A program made the translations under genes and the position numbers. A stretch of 59,769 nt of DNA, from the NCBI GenBank assembly GCA_018968815.1, contig JAGWZL010000010.1, positions 1 through 59,769 on the forward strand, read 5' to 3'. Origin of the DNA: Verrucomicrobiota bacterium (GTDB taxonomy: Bacteria > Chlamydiota > Chlamydiia > Chlamydiales > SM23-39). Under the pieces are notes generated by a model. The model did no database searches, was not told the origin of the DNA, and saw only the letters and a list, made by a program, of their open reading frames with translations. This document shows positions 27,417-36,636 of this stretch, in pieces (position 1 is the first letter of the stretch; every line of letters begins with the position of its first letter).

Positions 27417-28183
27417 AATTCCCCTTTTAAATAGTGTCGGATGACTCTCCACCGCAGGCAGGTTTGCTGCGCCGCGAAAAGATCGATCGAAACATTTTTT
27501 GAAAATTGTTCAATTTCTTCATCAGTCAGACGAAACAGGACCGCGCGCGTGCTCCGGGCGTTGCGCGTGACGCGCTGAATCTGGTCCGACGCCCTTTTGA
27601 ATCTTCGATGCTGACGAATCAAACGGATAAACCCCAAACTCGACCAAATGGCCCCGCCTAAATAAAAGGGGGCCCAGAAAATCCCCCCCAAAGCGCACAA
27701 CAGAAAAGGCCACGCCTCCCAAGGTCTTTGCAGGATGGGTCCTAAGACTCTGCGCCATTTTTTTTCGGATGTCATATAGGCGAAAAATTCTTCGGAGCGG
27801 TCCTCGTTAAAGCCGCACCGCACCCCGTGCACCGCTTCATGAGCCAAAATTTCTTCCCGCCGGTAAAGCCAAAGAAAATGCCCCTTTTTCAGCGCCTCGC
27901 GCAGTTGGACCGCTTTGAGCTTTCGCCCCTCAATCCAGCTCGCGCCCCCTTGCCAAGGAGTCAGCCCCCGATTCGAGTAAAAAGCGCAAATGTAAAGCGG
28001 CTTTACATGAAAAAGATGGTCGAGAAATTCCCGGACCCAGTCCCAATGCGCCTCTGGAATTTTATCTGCCTGGGCATATTGCGCTTGGGTGGTTTGAACA
28101 CGGGCCAAAAAGGGCTCTTCCTGTTCTTCGGGCCCCGGAATGAACCCCATGTGATCGAGTTGCAAAAGCTCCAGATCGGTCAT
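27395..28183 (-). CDS. HExxH-containing membrane protein (putative metallopeptidase)
   Basis: 262 aa. EILAHEAVHGVRCGF carries HEAVH at 115-119, with SEEFFAYM (130-137) offering a third zinc ligand about 12 residues on, the gluzincin pattern. A single hydrophobic stretch (about 150-180) should insert in the inner membrane. No named family is recognised. The gene is upstream of and overlaps kdoO, so a role in LPS or envelope maturation is conceivable. It contains a copy of the 19-bp palindrome read as HVKPLYI, between residues 59 and 66. Confidence 0.6.
   Translation of the reverse strand: MTDLELLQLDHMGFIPGPEEQEEPFLARVQTTQAQYAQADKIPEAHWDWVREFLDHLFHVKPLYICAFYSNRGLTPWQGGASWIEGRKLKAVQLREALKKGHFLWLYRREEILAHEAVHGVRCGFNEDRSEEFFAYMTSEKKWRRVLGPILQRPWEAWPFLLCALGGIFWAPFYLGGAIWSSLGFIRLIRQHRRFKRASDQIQRVTRNARSTRAVLFRLTDEEIEQFSKNVSIDLFAAQQTCLRWRVIRHYLKGELWPKKSL
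27990..28008. repeat. 19-bp palindrome, copy 3
   Basis: Central base G. Inside the HExxH protein gene; read there in the frame that gives VKPLYI. Confidence 0.9.
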
Positions 28184-28289
28184 AAAGAAACATTATGGAT
28201 CTCATGAGCAATCTAGACAATCTTTTCTGTCCGCTAGCTCTAAAAATAGGAAATCGGTTACCATCTGTCAGATTTTGAGGACTCAAAAA

Positions 28290-30824
28290 ATGGGTAAGGC
28301 CCTCGTCATAGTCGAATCTCCAGCGAAAATCAAGACGCTCAAGAAATTTTTGGGCAGTCAGTTTATTTTTGAATCCTCGGTCGGCCATATCCGCGATTTG
28401 CCGCAACGGGAATTCGGCATCGACATCGAGCATGACTTCGAACCCAAATATGTCATGCTTGCCGACAAGAAAGAGGTGATCAGGAAGCTGCAAGAGGCGG
28501 CGAAAAAGGCAGATATTGTCTATCTATCTCCAGACCCCGATCGCGAAGGGGAAGCCATTGCTTGGCATATCGCCTCTATTTTGCCAAAAGGGACCAAGAT
28601 CAAACGGACCGCGTTCCAATCGATCACGAAGGCGGCTGTGCAAGAGGCTCTCGACAATCCGCGCGATATCGACATGGATCTGGTCAATGCGCAGCAAGCG
28701 CGCAGACTGCTCGACCGCATCGTGGGCTATAAAATTTCTCCCATCTTGACGCGCCGCGTCAAAAGGGGGCGCAACGGCACATCGGCCGGGCGTGTGCAAT
28801 CGGTCGCGCTCAAATTAGTCGTCGATCGAGAAAAACAGATCGAAGCCTTTATCCCCGTTGAATACTGGAATCTCGGAGCTCTGCTCGCGCCGAAAAATGA
28901 CAAGTCTTTTGCTGCGGCGCTCTACTCTGTGAACGGCTTAAAAGTAGAGAAAGAAAAGGGGACGAAAGATTGTTTCTTGATTCCCAATGCACAGATCGCC
29001 AAAGATCTGGTCGCGAAGTTAAAAAGGGCCAAATACACCGTTTCCACCGTCGAACGAAAGGAAAAACGACGTTTTCCCGTTCCTCCTTTCATCACTTCGA
29101 CGTTGCAGCAAGAGGCGAGCCGCCATTATGGTTTTTCCGTGTCGCGCACAATGAACATTGCCCAAAGTCTTTACGAAGGGATCGATATGGGACCCGATGG
29201 GACGGAAGGTTTGATCACCTATATGCGTACCGACTCGGTCAATATCGCGCCCGAGGCCATCCAAAATGCACGCAAGTACATTATGGATCAATTCGGCCCC
29301 GATTATCTGCCTGAACAGCCCAAGATCTATGCTTCCAAAAAAAGCGCGCAAGAGGCCCATGAAGGGATTCGCCCCACCAGTCTTCATCGCGATCCCGAGC
29401 GGATTCGCAAATACTTGAATGAAGATGAATATAGATTGTATCTCCTGATTTGGCGCAGATTTATCGCGTCGCAAATGAATCCAGCGATTTACGACACCGT
29501 TTCCGCAGATATCGCGACCGATCAAAACGTGATTTTAAGAGCGACAGGATCTGTTGTTAAATTTAATGGCTATTTGGCAGCTTACGAGGAGAAAAGAGAT
29601 CGAGGCGCCCCAGAAGAGGATGATGAGAGCGCGAAAATCTTGCCGCCTCTCGAGCCCAATATGCCTCTGCATTTACAAGAGGTCACTTCGACTCAGTCGT
29701 TTACGAAACCGCCTCCCCGCTTTACAGAGGCCTCCTTAATCAAGGAATTAGAGCGGTTGGGCATTGGTCGTCCATCAACTTATGCTGCGATCATGAATAA
29801 AATTCAAAGTCGCGACTATACGAATAAAGAAAATCACGCCTTAAAGCCGACTGAACTGGGGAAGGTGATCTGCGCGATGTTGGAGGAAAATTTTCCCCCC
29901 ATCATGGATGTGACCTTCACGGCGCAGATGGAAGATCAATTGGAACAGGTTGCGGAGCATAATAAGAATTGGAAAGAGCTGATTCGAGAGTTTTGGAAGG
30001 ATTTTATTCCTCTCGTGGAACGGGCTGAAAAAGAGGCTGTGGTTCCCAAAATTCTCACCGATATCAATTGCCCCAAATGCGGTCAAAAACTGCAAAAAAT
30101 TTGGTCGCGCAACAAATACTTTTATGGCTGCTCCAATTATCCCGATTGTGATTTCACGACGCCGCTAGAGGCGCTCGAGTTCAATAAAGACGACTATGCG
30201 GCCGATTTCAATTGGGATCAACCCTGTCCAAATTGCGGCTCGCCCATGACGGTGCGCCATGGCAAATATGGAGCTTTTTTGGGCTGCTCAAAATACCCCG
30301 AATGCAAAGGGATCGTCAACATTCCGAAAAAAGGGGAAAAGATCTATGCGCCAGAAGAACTTCCGGCTTGCCCTGCCATCGGGTGCGACGGCAGATTAAT
30401 GGCTCGCAAATCCCGTTTTGGCAAAACCTTTTTCTCCTGCTCCAATTTCCCCGACTGCGATGTGATCGTCTCTACGCTGGATCAGTTGGAGGAAAAATAT
30501 GATGCCCATCATCCGAAAACCGCTTACGTGAAGAAAGGAAAGTTTGGGAAGAAAAAAGGGGAAAAAGGGGGGAAGAAGAAAAGGACGATCGCTCAACCCA
30601 CGTACAAGGCATCCAACGATTTAGCCAAAATTGTGGGGCAAAAGGAGATCAGCCGCCCAGAGGCCACGAAAAAAATTTGGGAATATATCAAATTGCACAA
30701 CTTGCAAGATCCGATCAATAAGCGGCGCATTGTGCCCGATGCCGATCTTGCGAAAATCATTGGCAAAGAGCCGATCGATATGATGAAGCTCTCTTCATTC
30801 CTCAGTAAACACTTAAAGAAGTGA
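28290..30824 (+). CDS. topA: DNA topoisomerase I with C-terminal SWIB domain
   Basis: 844 aa. The Toprim domain starts ALVIVESPAKIKTL and contains SPDPDREGEAIAWH. The catalytic tyrosine is Tyr311 in ITYMRTDS. Three Cys4 zinc ribbons follow: CPKCGQK, CPNCGSP and CPAIGCDG, each with a second C-x(4,5)-C half. A Lys/Gly-rich linker then leads to a SWIB domain from about YKASNDLAKIVG to the end. This fusion of a bacterial topoisomerase to a chromatin-type domain is a chlamydial trait. It relaxes negative supercoils. GAGG lies upstream of the ATG at 28290; a TTG at 28275 is in frame. The last 23 bases overlap rpoN tail to tail. Confidence 0.96.
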   Translation: MGKALVIVESPAKIKTLKKFLGSQFIFESSVGHIRDLPQREFGIDIEHDFEPKYVMLADKKEVIRKLQEAAKKADIVYLSPDPDREGEAIAWHIASILPKGTKIKRTAFQSITKAAVQEALDNPRDIDMDLVNAQQARRLLDRIVGYKISPILTRRVKRGRNGTSAGRVQSVALKLVVDREKQIEAFIPVEYWNLGALLAPKNDKSFAAALYSVNGLKVEKEKGTKDCFLIPNAQIAKDLVAKLKRAKYTVSTVERKEKRRFPVPPFITSTLQQEASRHYGFSVSRTMNIAQSLYEGIDMGPDGTEGLITYMRTDSVNIAPEAIQNARKYIMDQFGPDYLPEQPKIYASKKSAQEAHEGIRPTSLHRDPERIRKYLNEDEYRLYLLIWRRFIASQMNPAIYDTVSADIATDQNVILRATGSVVKFNGYLAAYEEKRDRGAPEEDDESAKILPPLEPNMPLHLQEVTSTQSFTKPPPRFTEASLIKELERLGIGRPSTYAAIMNKIQSRDYTNKENHALKPTELGKVICAMLEENFPPIMDVTFTAQMEDQLEQVAEHNKNWKELIREFWKDFIPLVERAEKEAVVPKILTDINCPKCGQKLQKIWSRNKYFYGCSNYPDCDFTTPLEALEFNKDDYAADFNWDQPCPNCGSPMTVRHGKYGAFLGCSKYPECKGIVNIPKKGEKIYAPEELPACPAIGCDGRLMARKSRFGKTFFSCSNFPDCDVIVSTLDQLEEKYDAHHPKTAYVKKGKFGKKKGEKGGKKKRTIAQPTYKASNDLAKIVGQKEISRPEATKKIWEYIKLHNLQDPINKRRIVPDADLAKIIGKEPIDMMKLSSFLSKHLKK

Positions 30825-32022
30825 TCTGATTTTTTCTTTGAGAAGCGGAACCGATTTTTAATCGGTTGCGATATTTTGCAATCGTGCGCCTTGCGATGGG
30901 AAACCCCTTTTCTTTGAGCGCATCTGCGAGCTGATCATCGGTGTAAGGATTCTGTTTATCTTCTGCTGCAATGAGACTGACAAGCATCTGCTTCGCGTTT
31001 TCAGATTCTGAGTCGGTCGGAACCAGAGATCGGAGAGACAGAATGCCGCGCGGCGTGGTCGCATATTTGCCGGCCAGCGCTCTCGAAAGGGTCGACTCGT
31101 GGATCTCCAGTTTTTGTGCCAGCGCTCTGCTGCTTAAAGGAGCAAGCGGCCCCTTCTGCTCCAGAAAACGGGCCTGTGTCTTGACGAGCTGACGGCCAAT
31201 CTCTAAGAGCAATTTGCGCCTACGGCTTAAAGAGCGCACCACCCATTTTGCCCGAGTGCGCAATTCTTGCAGGGCCCGCTTTTCTTCTGTGCCGTTTGTC
31301 TCCACGTCCAAATATTCAGATCGGAGATGCACGCGAGGCAGATCGTCTTCGATCAGTTCAATCGTCCACCCCCCGTCCACCTTTTGGATGAGCAGATCCA
31401 CAGTCAAAAAGGCGCCCCGCTCCTCTTGAAAGGAGTGAGCCGGGCGAAGGGCTAAACGGGACACATCGAGGAGGGCCTTTTTCAATTCCTCCGATTTCAG
31501 TTTTTTTCGTATTTGTCCATACCGTCCATGTAAGAGGTCGTCATAACACTGCTCAATCAGAGTAAAGGTCAGCGTCTTCTCTTTGCCTTTGGCTTTTAAT
31601 TGCAGGAGGAAGGATTCTTGCAGGCTTCTCGCGAAAATGCCGGGGGGGTCGAAGGTTTGTAGGGTGTGGAGAATGTGGCTGTTTGCGATGTGGGGAGGCA
31701 GAAAGCCTTTCTCATCTAACTGGTGCATCAGTGCCAAGGCCCATCCTCTCTCTTCCGCGTCTGCAAAATGATCGCGGATTTGCCCTGCAATGTGTTCGTG
31801 CAATGTAATCGGCGCGGCCACATCTGCTTCAAAACGCCCCTTTAGCTTGGGTAGCTTGGGTAGCTTGGGGGCGGCCAGTTCGAGGAGAGGGTTTTTCTCC
31901 ATTTCACTCAGGAGCCAGGCTGCAAGCTCCAGTTGCGGCATTTGCAATACTTCGAGCGACTGGCGTAAAGCCAGCGTCATATGCCGTTCGGGCGTCAGCT
32001 GTAACAGGGGCCGTTGGTTCAT
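30802..32022 (-). CDS. rpoN: RNA polymerase sigma-54 factor
   Basis: 406 aa. Region I at the N-terminus has LALRQSLEVLQMPQLELAAWL, used for activator response. The C-terminal RpoN box reads ARRTIAKYRNRLKIG, the DNA-binding signature for the -24 element. It directs transcription that needs an AAA+ activator, none of which is encoded in this window. The start at 32022 gives the expected N-terminus. A small 9-bp tandem repeat after region I encodes KLPKLPKL (about 31848-31877). It converges with topA. Confidence 0.93.
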   Translation of the reverse strand: MNQRPLLQLTPERHMTLALRQSLEVLQMPQLELAAWLLSEMEKNPLLELAAPKLPKLPKLKGRFEADVAAPITLHEHIAGQIRDHFADAEERGWALALMHQLDEKGFLPPHIANSHILHTLQTFDPPGIFARSLQESFLLQLKAKGKEKTLTFTLIEQCYDDLLHGRYGQIRKKLKSEELKKALLDVSRLALRPAHSFQEERGAFLTVDLLIQKVDGGWTIELIEDDLPRVHLRSEYLDVETNGTEEKRALQELRTRAKWVVRSLSRRRKLLLEIGRQLVKTQARFLEQKGPLAPLSSRALAQKLEIHESTLSRALAGKYATTPRGILSLRSLVPTDSESENAKQMLVSLIAAEDKQNPYTDDQLADALKEKGFPIARRTIAKYRNRLKIGSASQRKNQITSLSVY

Positions 32023-32114
32023 TCTTTTCCCATAGCAGAAGCGGGGCGTCAAAACAAGGGAGTTGATTCTCTTTGGGCCAACCGATTAAAATGCATCCTT
32101 TTGGAGGCAATTTT

Positions 32115-33056
32115 ATGGGGCAAAGAGCGGCAGTCTTTTGTCATAATGGATTAGGCGATGGGGTCAATACGTTAGTCCTCTCCAATCATTTGCACCTCAA
32201 TGGCTGGAAGGTGGACACCTATCACAATCTCATGGGATCTATGCAAAACTGGTTCCCCCATTTGGCCGTGCTGCCTTATCCAGAACTGTCAGAATTGCCC
32301 CGCATCCTCCATTCCTATGATTGGTTTTTTGTCGTGCACAATGATACCTTTCCTTTTGTCTTACAACTCATCCAAGAGGGGAAAAGGCGCTTTCCTGAAC
32401 GGGTGAAAGTGATCTATCTCTACCCATCCAAAAATATTGTGAATGAACCCTATTATGCAGATTGTTTGACCGATCCAGGTCTTCCTATTGCAGAAAACTT
32501 ACGGCTCTTGTGCGAAAAAGTGCTCCATTTGCCCAAAATCACCAAAAGCAATGGTTTTATTATCCCTACAGGACTCGTCCATAAAAAGAATCCCAAACGG
32601 GCGGTCATTCATCCAACCAGTGCGGCGCCCACTCGCAATTGGCCCAAAGAAAAGTTTTTGGCGCTCGCTTCCTTCTTGAAAAAGCGGGGCTTTGAACCGG
32701 TATTCATTCCAGGAACTCAAGAGGGATGGGACAAGGTCGGCTTTGAAGTGGCCCTGTTTCCCAACCTGGATCAACTGGCTCGCTTCCTCTATGAGTCGGC
32801 CTTTTTGATCGGCAACGACTCAGGCCTCGGCCACCTCGCCTCCGCTCTCGGAGTGCCCACCCTAACCATTTGTAGAAGAAAAACCTGGGCCAATATGTGG
32901 GCCCCCAGCTTCCATAAAGGAATCGTCATCACCCCCAGCTCCTGGATTCCCAACATTCGGGGGTTGCGACTGCGAGATCGACATTGGAAAAAATTCATCT
33001 CCGTGAAAAAGGTGCAAAAAGGGTTCGATAAACTGGTTGCCTTAGAGACACCTTAA
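32115..33056 (+). CDS. Family 9 glycosyltransferase (heptosyltransferase-like)
   Basis: 313 aa. The N-terminal CHNGLGDGVNTLVLSNHL is the acceptor-side Gly loop of GT9 enzymes, and IGNDSGLGHLASALGVPTLTI matches the conserved donor-side motif (sD-S-G-x-x-H-x-A). GT9 members transfer heptose in LPS inner-core synthesis. The ATG at 32115 follows GGAGG at seven bases and is preferred over 32073 and 32091. Whether it is a true heptosyltransferase is unclear, as the basic patch and overall length are on the short side. It stands alone, divergent from rpoN. Confidence 0.72.
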   Translation: MGQRAAVFCHNGLGDGVNTLVLSNHLHLNGWKVDTYHNLMGSMQNWFPHLAVLPYPELSELPRILHSYDWFFVVHNDTFPFVLQLIQEGKRRFPERVKVIYLYPSKNIVNEPYYADCLTDPGLPIAENLRLLCEKVLHLPKITKSNGFIIPTGLVHKKNPKRAVIHPTSAAPTRNWPKEKFLALASFLKKRGFEPVFIPGTQEGWDKVGFEVALFPNLDQLARFLYESAFLIGNDSGLGHLASALGVPTLTICRRKTWANMWAPSFHKGIVITPSSWIPNIRGLRLRDRHWKKFISVKKVQKGFDKLVALETP

Positions 33057-33069
33057 GAGACTGCTCCTC

Positions 33070-33462
33070 TTAGTTCACGCCAAAATGACCCGCGCCTAGG
33101 GCGAGAATCATGAAAAGGCCGCCGATGACCGCTACATCTTTCAAAAAGAACAGCTTTTCCATCTCCCGTTCAGCGCCTTGCTTCTTCCACCAGTTGTGCA
33201 TCCTCAGCACAGAGGCAATGCAGAGAATTAACAGCAGCAGCGCGCCAACATGAGCATGCCACCCTAGCAACACCATCAGACCCCCAATGATTTTAATCCC
33301 AAGCCCCACAGGCAAAAGGATGTTCAAATAGGGAATGTTTTTGGTGCGCATATACGTCGCCGTTTTATCCCAGTGCGTGATTTTCTCATAGGCCGCCCAG
33401 AGAAACATGCCGCTGATCAGCACCCTGCCAATCAATGAGAATAGATCTTGTAAAAATTCCAT
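33070..33462 (-). CDS. DoxX-family membrane protein
   Basis: 130 aa with four predicted helices: around residues 5-23, 47-65, 70-86 and 105-125. FSLIGRVLISGMFLWAAYEKITHW at the N-terminus and the PVGLGIKIIGGLMVLLGW segment are DoxX/SURF4-like. Proteins of this family are inner-membrane and associated with redox or quinone metabolism in some bacteria; the role here is unknown. GAGG precedes the ATG and a TATACT hexamer reads on the minus strand about 30 bases upstream. Confidence 0.75.
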   Translation of the reverse strand: MEFLQDLFSLIGRVLISGMFLWAAYEKITHWDKTATYMRTKNIPYLNILLPVGLGIKIIGGLMVLLGWHAHVGALLLLILCIASVLRMHNWWKKQGAEREMEKLFFLKDVAVIGGLFMILALGAGHFGVN

Positions 33463-33534
33463 GACCGCCTCTAATAACGTTCTAATTACTATAAGTATAG
33501 TATTTGATATTATTTTTCATTAGTTTTGTTTATG

Positions 33535-33696
33535 TTATTGATTTGCAAGGCCTGTAATCACGGAGATAATGAAGAGGACGAGGAAGATGAAGAAGAGGAC
33601 CTTTGCGATTTTGGTGGCAGCGCTTTCGATGCCCTTGAAACCAAACAGGGCGGCGATGATGGCGACGATGAAGAAGATCAGGGCCCAAGTGAGCAT
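33535..33696 (-). CDS. Small DUF1328/YtjA-family membrane protein
   Basis: 53 aa. I translated it from the reverse strand: it starts [20 protein letters not shown], continues with a [15 protein letters not shown] linker and ends with a second helix [18 protein letters not shown]. Two helices with GFxGIES between them are the family pattern. Such proteins are small, inner-membrane and of unknown function, often stress-associated. The gene begins 18 bases after the uvrD stop on the same strand, so it may be co-transcribed. A reading frame on the opposite strand covers the same bases but does not look like a protein. Confidence 0.82.
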   Translation of the reverse strand: MLTWALIFFIVAIIAALFGFKGIESAATKIAKVLFFIFLVLFIISVITGLANQ

Positions 33697-33714
33697 ATAA
33701 CACCGTTGGTGAAG

Positions 33715-35787
33715 TTAACTTGGATATGCCTGAAGTTTGGCATATTTGGCAACGAGAGTTCGTTTGGTCCCTACATCTGGGAAGAGGACCTCATAGGTGA
33801 GGCCGAAGGAGCCCTCGTAGGCTTTTTGCACGGTTCCGAGGCCAAATTCCTGATGTACGACCTGATCGCCTGGGGCAAAGGAGGCGCTCTCTGCCTCCAT
33901 AGGCGTATCCAAGCGCAGGGTGGCGGTGGAGAGATTGTCGAGAAAGGCGGCGGGGATTTCTTTCAAAAAGCGGGAAGGGCGCATGAAGCGGGAGGTGCCC
34001 CACATGTAGCGGTAGGTCGTGGAGCAAAGGTAGAGTTTTCGTTTGGCCCGGGTCATCCCCACATAGCAAAGGCGCCGCTCTTCTTCGATCGCTTTAGGGT
34101 CGTCTTTCGCATTGATATGGGGCAATAAGTCCTCTTCCAGTCCCGCTAGGAATACGACATCGAATTCCAACCCCTTGCTGTTGTGTAGCGTCATCAGTTT
34201 AACAGTCGGAACAAAACTGTTTGCTTCGAGATTCGCGCGCAAAGAGAGCTCTTCTAAAAATTTGAGCAGGCTCGGGTTTTCGGCCTCCTGTTCCCATTCG
34301 GCGGCTTTCCCCATCAACGCATCGGTGTTTTCTTTTCGATCTTGTTCTGTATCAGGATCTTCCTTCAAAAAGGCCAAATATCCTGTTGTGGAAATCACTT
34401 CGCTGATCAATGCGTGCAAAGGGAGGGAGGCTCTTTTGGCTCTCAATTCATGGATGGTGCGCACATAATTTTTCAAGCCGTCTCGCTGTTTGGCTCCGAG
34501 CTTAAAGAGGGCGGGGTGATCGAGGGCCTCTTCGCAGAAGACGAAAATGGGCATATTTTTGGCGGCGGCCTCTTCGACGAGTTTTTCAAGGGTTGAGGCG
34601 CCAAGGCCGCGGCGCGGCAAGTTGATGGTGCGCAAGAAAGAGATGAGGTCGGTATTGGAAACGACCATTTTCAAATACGCGAGAATGTCTTTGATTTCGC
34701 GTCTTTGGTAGAACGAAACCCCTCCCACGATTTGATACGCTAGTTTGCGAGAGAGGAGCGCGTCTTCAAAAATGCGCGACTGGGCGTTGGTTCTATAAAA
34801 GATTGCGATTTCATTGAGGGGGTAGTCGAGGCCCTCTTTCAAAATGCGATTGGCGACGAATTCGGCCTCTTGTTTTTCATTTTGGGCGACGTAGACGGCG
34901 ATGGGGGCTCCTTCGCCGAGTGCGCTCCAGAGTTGTTTGTCGTATCGATCGCCATTGTGCTGGATGAGCGCATTGGCTCCTTTCAAAATGAGGTTGGTGC
35001 TGCGGTAATTTTGATCGAGCGTCACCACTTTCGCGCCGGGGAAATCGCGTTCAAAATTTAAAATATTTTGATAGCGGGCTCCTCTCCATGAGTAGATCGA
35101 TTGGTCGGGATCGCCGACGGCAAAGATATTTTGATGGGCGTCGACCAAGATTTTGGCCATCGTATATTGGGCCAAATTGGTGTCTTGATATTCGTCGATC
35201 AGGATGAACCGCCATTTTTTCTGATAGAAGGCTCTGACATCGGGGTGTTCTTGGAGCAATTTCACAGTGAGATAGAGCAAATCGTCAAAATCGAGCGCAT
35301 TGCACTCTCTCAATTTTCTCTGATAAAGCTGATAGATATCTGCAAATTCCCGATCTGCTTTTTCTGGCGGGATCAAATCATTCTTGGCAACCGAAATCGC
35401 ATGCCGGATGGCGCGCATGTCCTCTTTGCCTCGATCGACGCAGCTTTTGAGCAATTTTTCGCTATCTTCTTCATCATAGATGGCAAAGTCATGGCTATAT
35501 CCCAAAACGCCGATCGACTCGCGCAAAATGCGAGCGCCAAGGCTATGAAAGGTGCAGGCGAGCACCTGCGCATTTTTTTGTGTGCGGATCCGGGTGCGCA
35601 TTTCATCGGCTGCTTTGTTGGTAAAGGTGACGGCTAAGATATCGGTGGCGGGGACCCCTAAATCGAGGAGCCTCGCGATGCGGTGCGTGACGACGCGCGT
35701 TTTGCCGGACCCTGCGCCCGCCAAGACGAGCAGAGGGCCTTCTACATGCTGGACAGCAATCTCTTGTTGCGGGTTGAGTTGTGACAT
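33715..35787 (-). CDS. uvrD: UvrD/PcrA-type superfamily 1 DNA helicase
   Basis: 690 aa. Motif I is LAGAGSGKTRV, motif Ia TFTNKAADEMRTR, motif II LIDEYQDTN, motif III GDPDQSIYSWRGA, motif IV LDQNYRS, and motifs V and VI are VKLMTLHNSKGLEFD and EERRLCYVGMTRAKRKL. It unwinds DNA 3' to 5' in nucleotide excision and mismatch repair. A C-terminal Tudor-like PcrA tail (DQVVHQEFGLGTV) is present, so it is nearer PcrA in layout. The 690 aa length is ordinary. Confidence 0.93.
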   Translation of the reverse strand: MSQLNPQQEIAVQHVEGPLLVLAGAGSGKTRVVTHRIARLLDLGVPATDILAVTFTNKAADEMRTRIRTQKNAQVLACTFHSLGARILRESIGVLGYSHDFAIYDEEDSEKLLKSCVDRGKEDMRAIRHAISVAKNDLIPPEKADREFADIYQLYQRKLRECNALDFDDLLYLTVKLLQEHPDVRAFYQKKWRFILIDEYQDTNLAQYTMAKILVDAHQNIFAVGDPDQSIYSWRGARYQNILNFERDFPGAKVVTLDQNYRSTNLILKGANALIQHNGDRYDKQLWSALGEGAPIAVYVAQNEKQEAEFVANRILKEGLDYPLNEIAIFYRTNAQSRIFEDALLSRKLAYQIVGGVSFYQRREIKDILAYLKMVVSNTDLISFLRTINLPRRGLGASTLEKLVEEAAAKNMPIFVFCEEALDHPALFKLGAKQRDGLKNYVRTIHELRAKRASLPLHALISEVISTTGYLAFLKEDPDTEQDRKENTDALMGKAAEWEQEAENPSLLKFLEELSLRANLEANSFVPTVKLMTLHNSKGLEFDVVFLAGLEEDLLPHINAKDDPKAIEEERRLCYVGMTRAKRKLYLCSTTYRYMWGTSRFMRPSRFLKEIPAAFLDNLSTATLRLDTPMEAESASFAPGDQVVHQEFGLGTVQKAYEGSFGLTYEVLFPDVGTKRTLVAKYAKLQAYPS

Positions 35788-35856
35788 CGTGCAAATATAC
35801 TACTCAAAGAGAAATTGAAAATCGCTATTTTTTTTGGGTCTCTGTAAAATGGGAAC

Positions 35857-36636
35857 ATGTCTGAAAGCGCCCTGATTGTGATCCCGGCCCGTATGGCCTC
35901 CACCCGTTTCCCCAATAAGCCGATGGCTCTCATCGCAGGCAAGACGATGATTGAGCGGGTTTGGTCCATTGCCAAAGCGGTCCCTGGAGGCAGCGATGTG
36001 ATCATCGCCACCGATGATCCTCACCTCGCAGCCTTTGTGCGGGGGTTTGGGGCCCAAGTGATGATGACGAGCCCGTTGTGTCCTACAGGCACCGACCGCG
36101 TTGCGGAGGCGGCCAGGCAATGGGAGCAGCACACGATTTTTTTTAGTTTGCAGGGCGATGCCGTGCTCACCCCTCCATGGGTGATTGATGCCGTTCTCCA
36201 AACGATGCTGAAAGACCCCTCCATTCAAATGGCGACGCCCGCTGTGAGGCTCCAGGACTCCGCTTTACAAGAGTTTATCCAAATGAAACAACAAGGCAGT
36301 TCGACGGGGACGACCGTTGTGTTTGATCGGCGCGGCCATGCGCTCTATTTTTCCAAAGCGCTCATTCCCTATGACCGAAATGGGACCGATCGGCTGATCT
36401 ACCGGCACATTGGCTTGTATGCGTACCGGATGCAGACGTTGCAGCGCCTCACCCTCTTGCCAGAAGGGCCGCTCGAAAAAGCGGAAAAGTTAGAGCAGCT
36501 GAGAGCTCTTGAAAATGGGATTCCCATTCGCGTGGTGGAAGTGGACTACCGAAATAGGACGCACGGTTCAGTGGACCGTCCTGAAGATGTAGCAGCCGTC
36601 GAATCGATCATTGCAAAAGAGGGGGAACTCCTATGA
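35857..36636 (+). CDS. kdsB: 3-deoxy-manno-octulosonate cytidylyltransferase
   Basis: 259 aa. VIPARMASTRFPNKPMALIAGKTMIERV is the nucleotide-binding N-terminus of CMP-Kdo synthetase; CPTGTDRVAEA, FSLQGDAV and HIGLYAYR follow in the family order. FSLQGDAV stands where the family usually has an LQGDEP sequence, so the residue after the catalytic Asp is Ala rather than Glu. It activates Kdo as CMP-Kdo for LPS. The gene is followed by a histidine phosphatase in ATGA overlap. Divergent from uvrD by 69 bases. Confidence 0.92.
   Translation: MSESALIVIPARMASTRFPNKPMALIAGKTMIERVWSIAKAVPGGSDVIIATDDPHLAAFVRGFGAQVMMTSPLCPTGTDRVAEAARQWEQHTIFFSLQGDAVLTPPWVIDAVLQTMLKDPSIQMATPAVRLQDSALQEFIQMKQQGSSTGTTVVFDRRGHALYFSKALIPYDRNGTDRLIYRHIGLYAYRMQTLQRLTLLPEGPLEKAEKLEQLRALENGIPIRVVEVDYRNRTHGSVDRPEDVAAVESIIAKEGELL

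Noticed and set aside
33526-34128. 200-aa plus-strand open frame, rich in Glu/Asp
   Set aside because: It lies over the end of uvrD and the DUF1328 gene on the other strand; its acidic runs are the antisense of their coding sequence.
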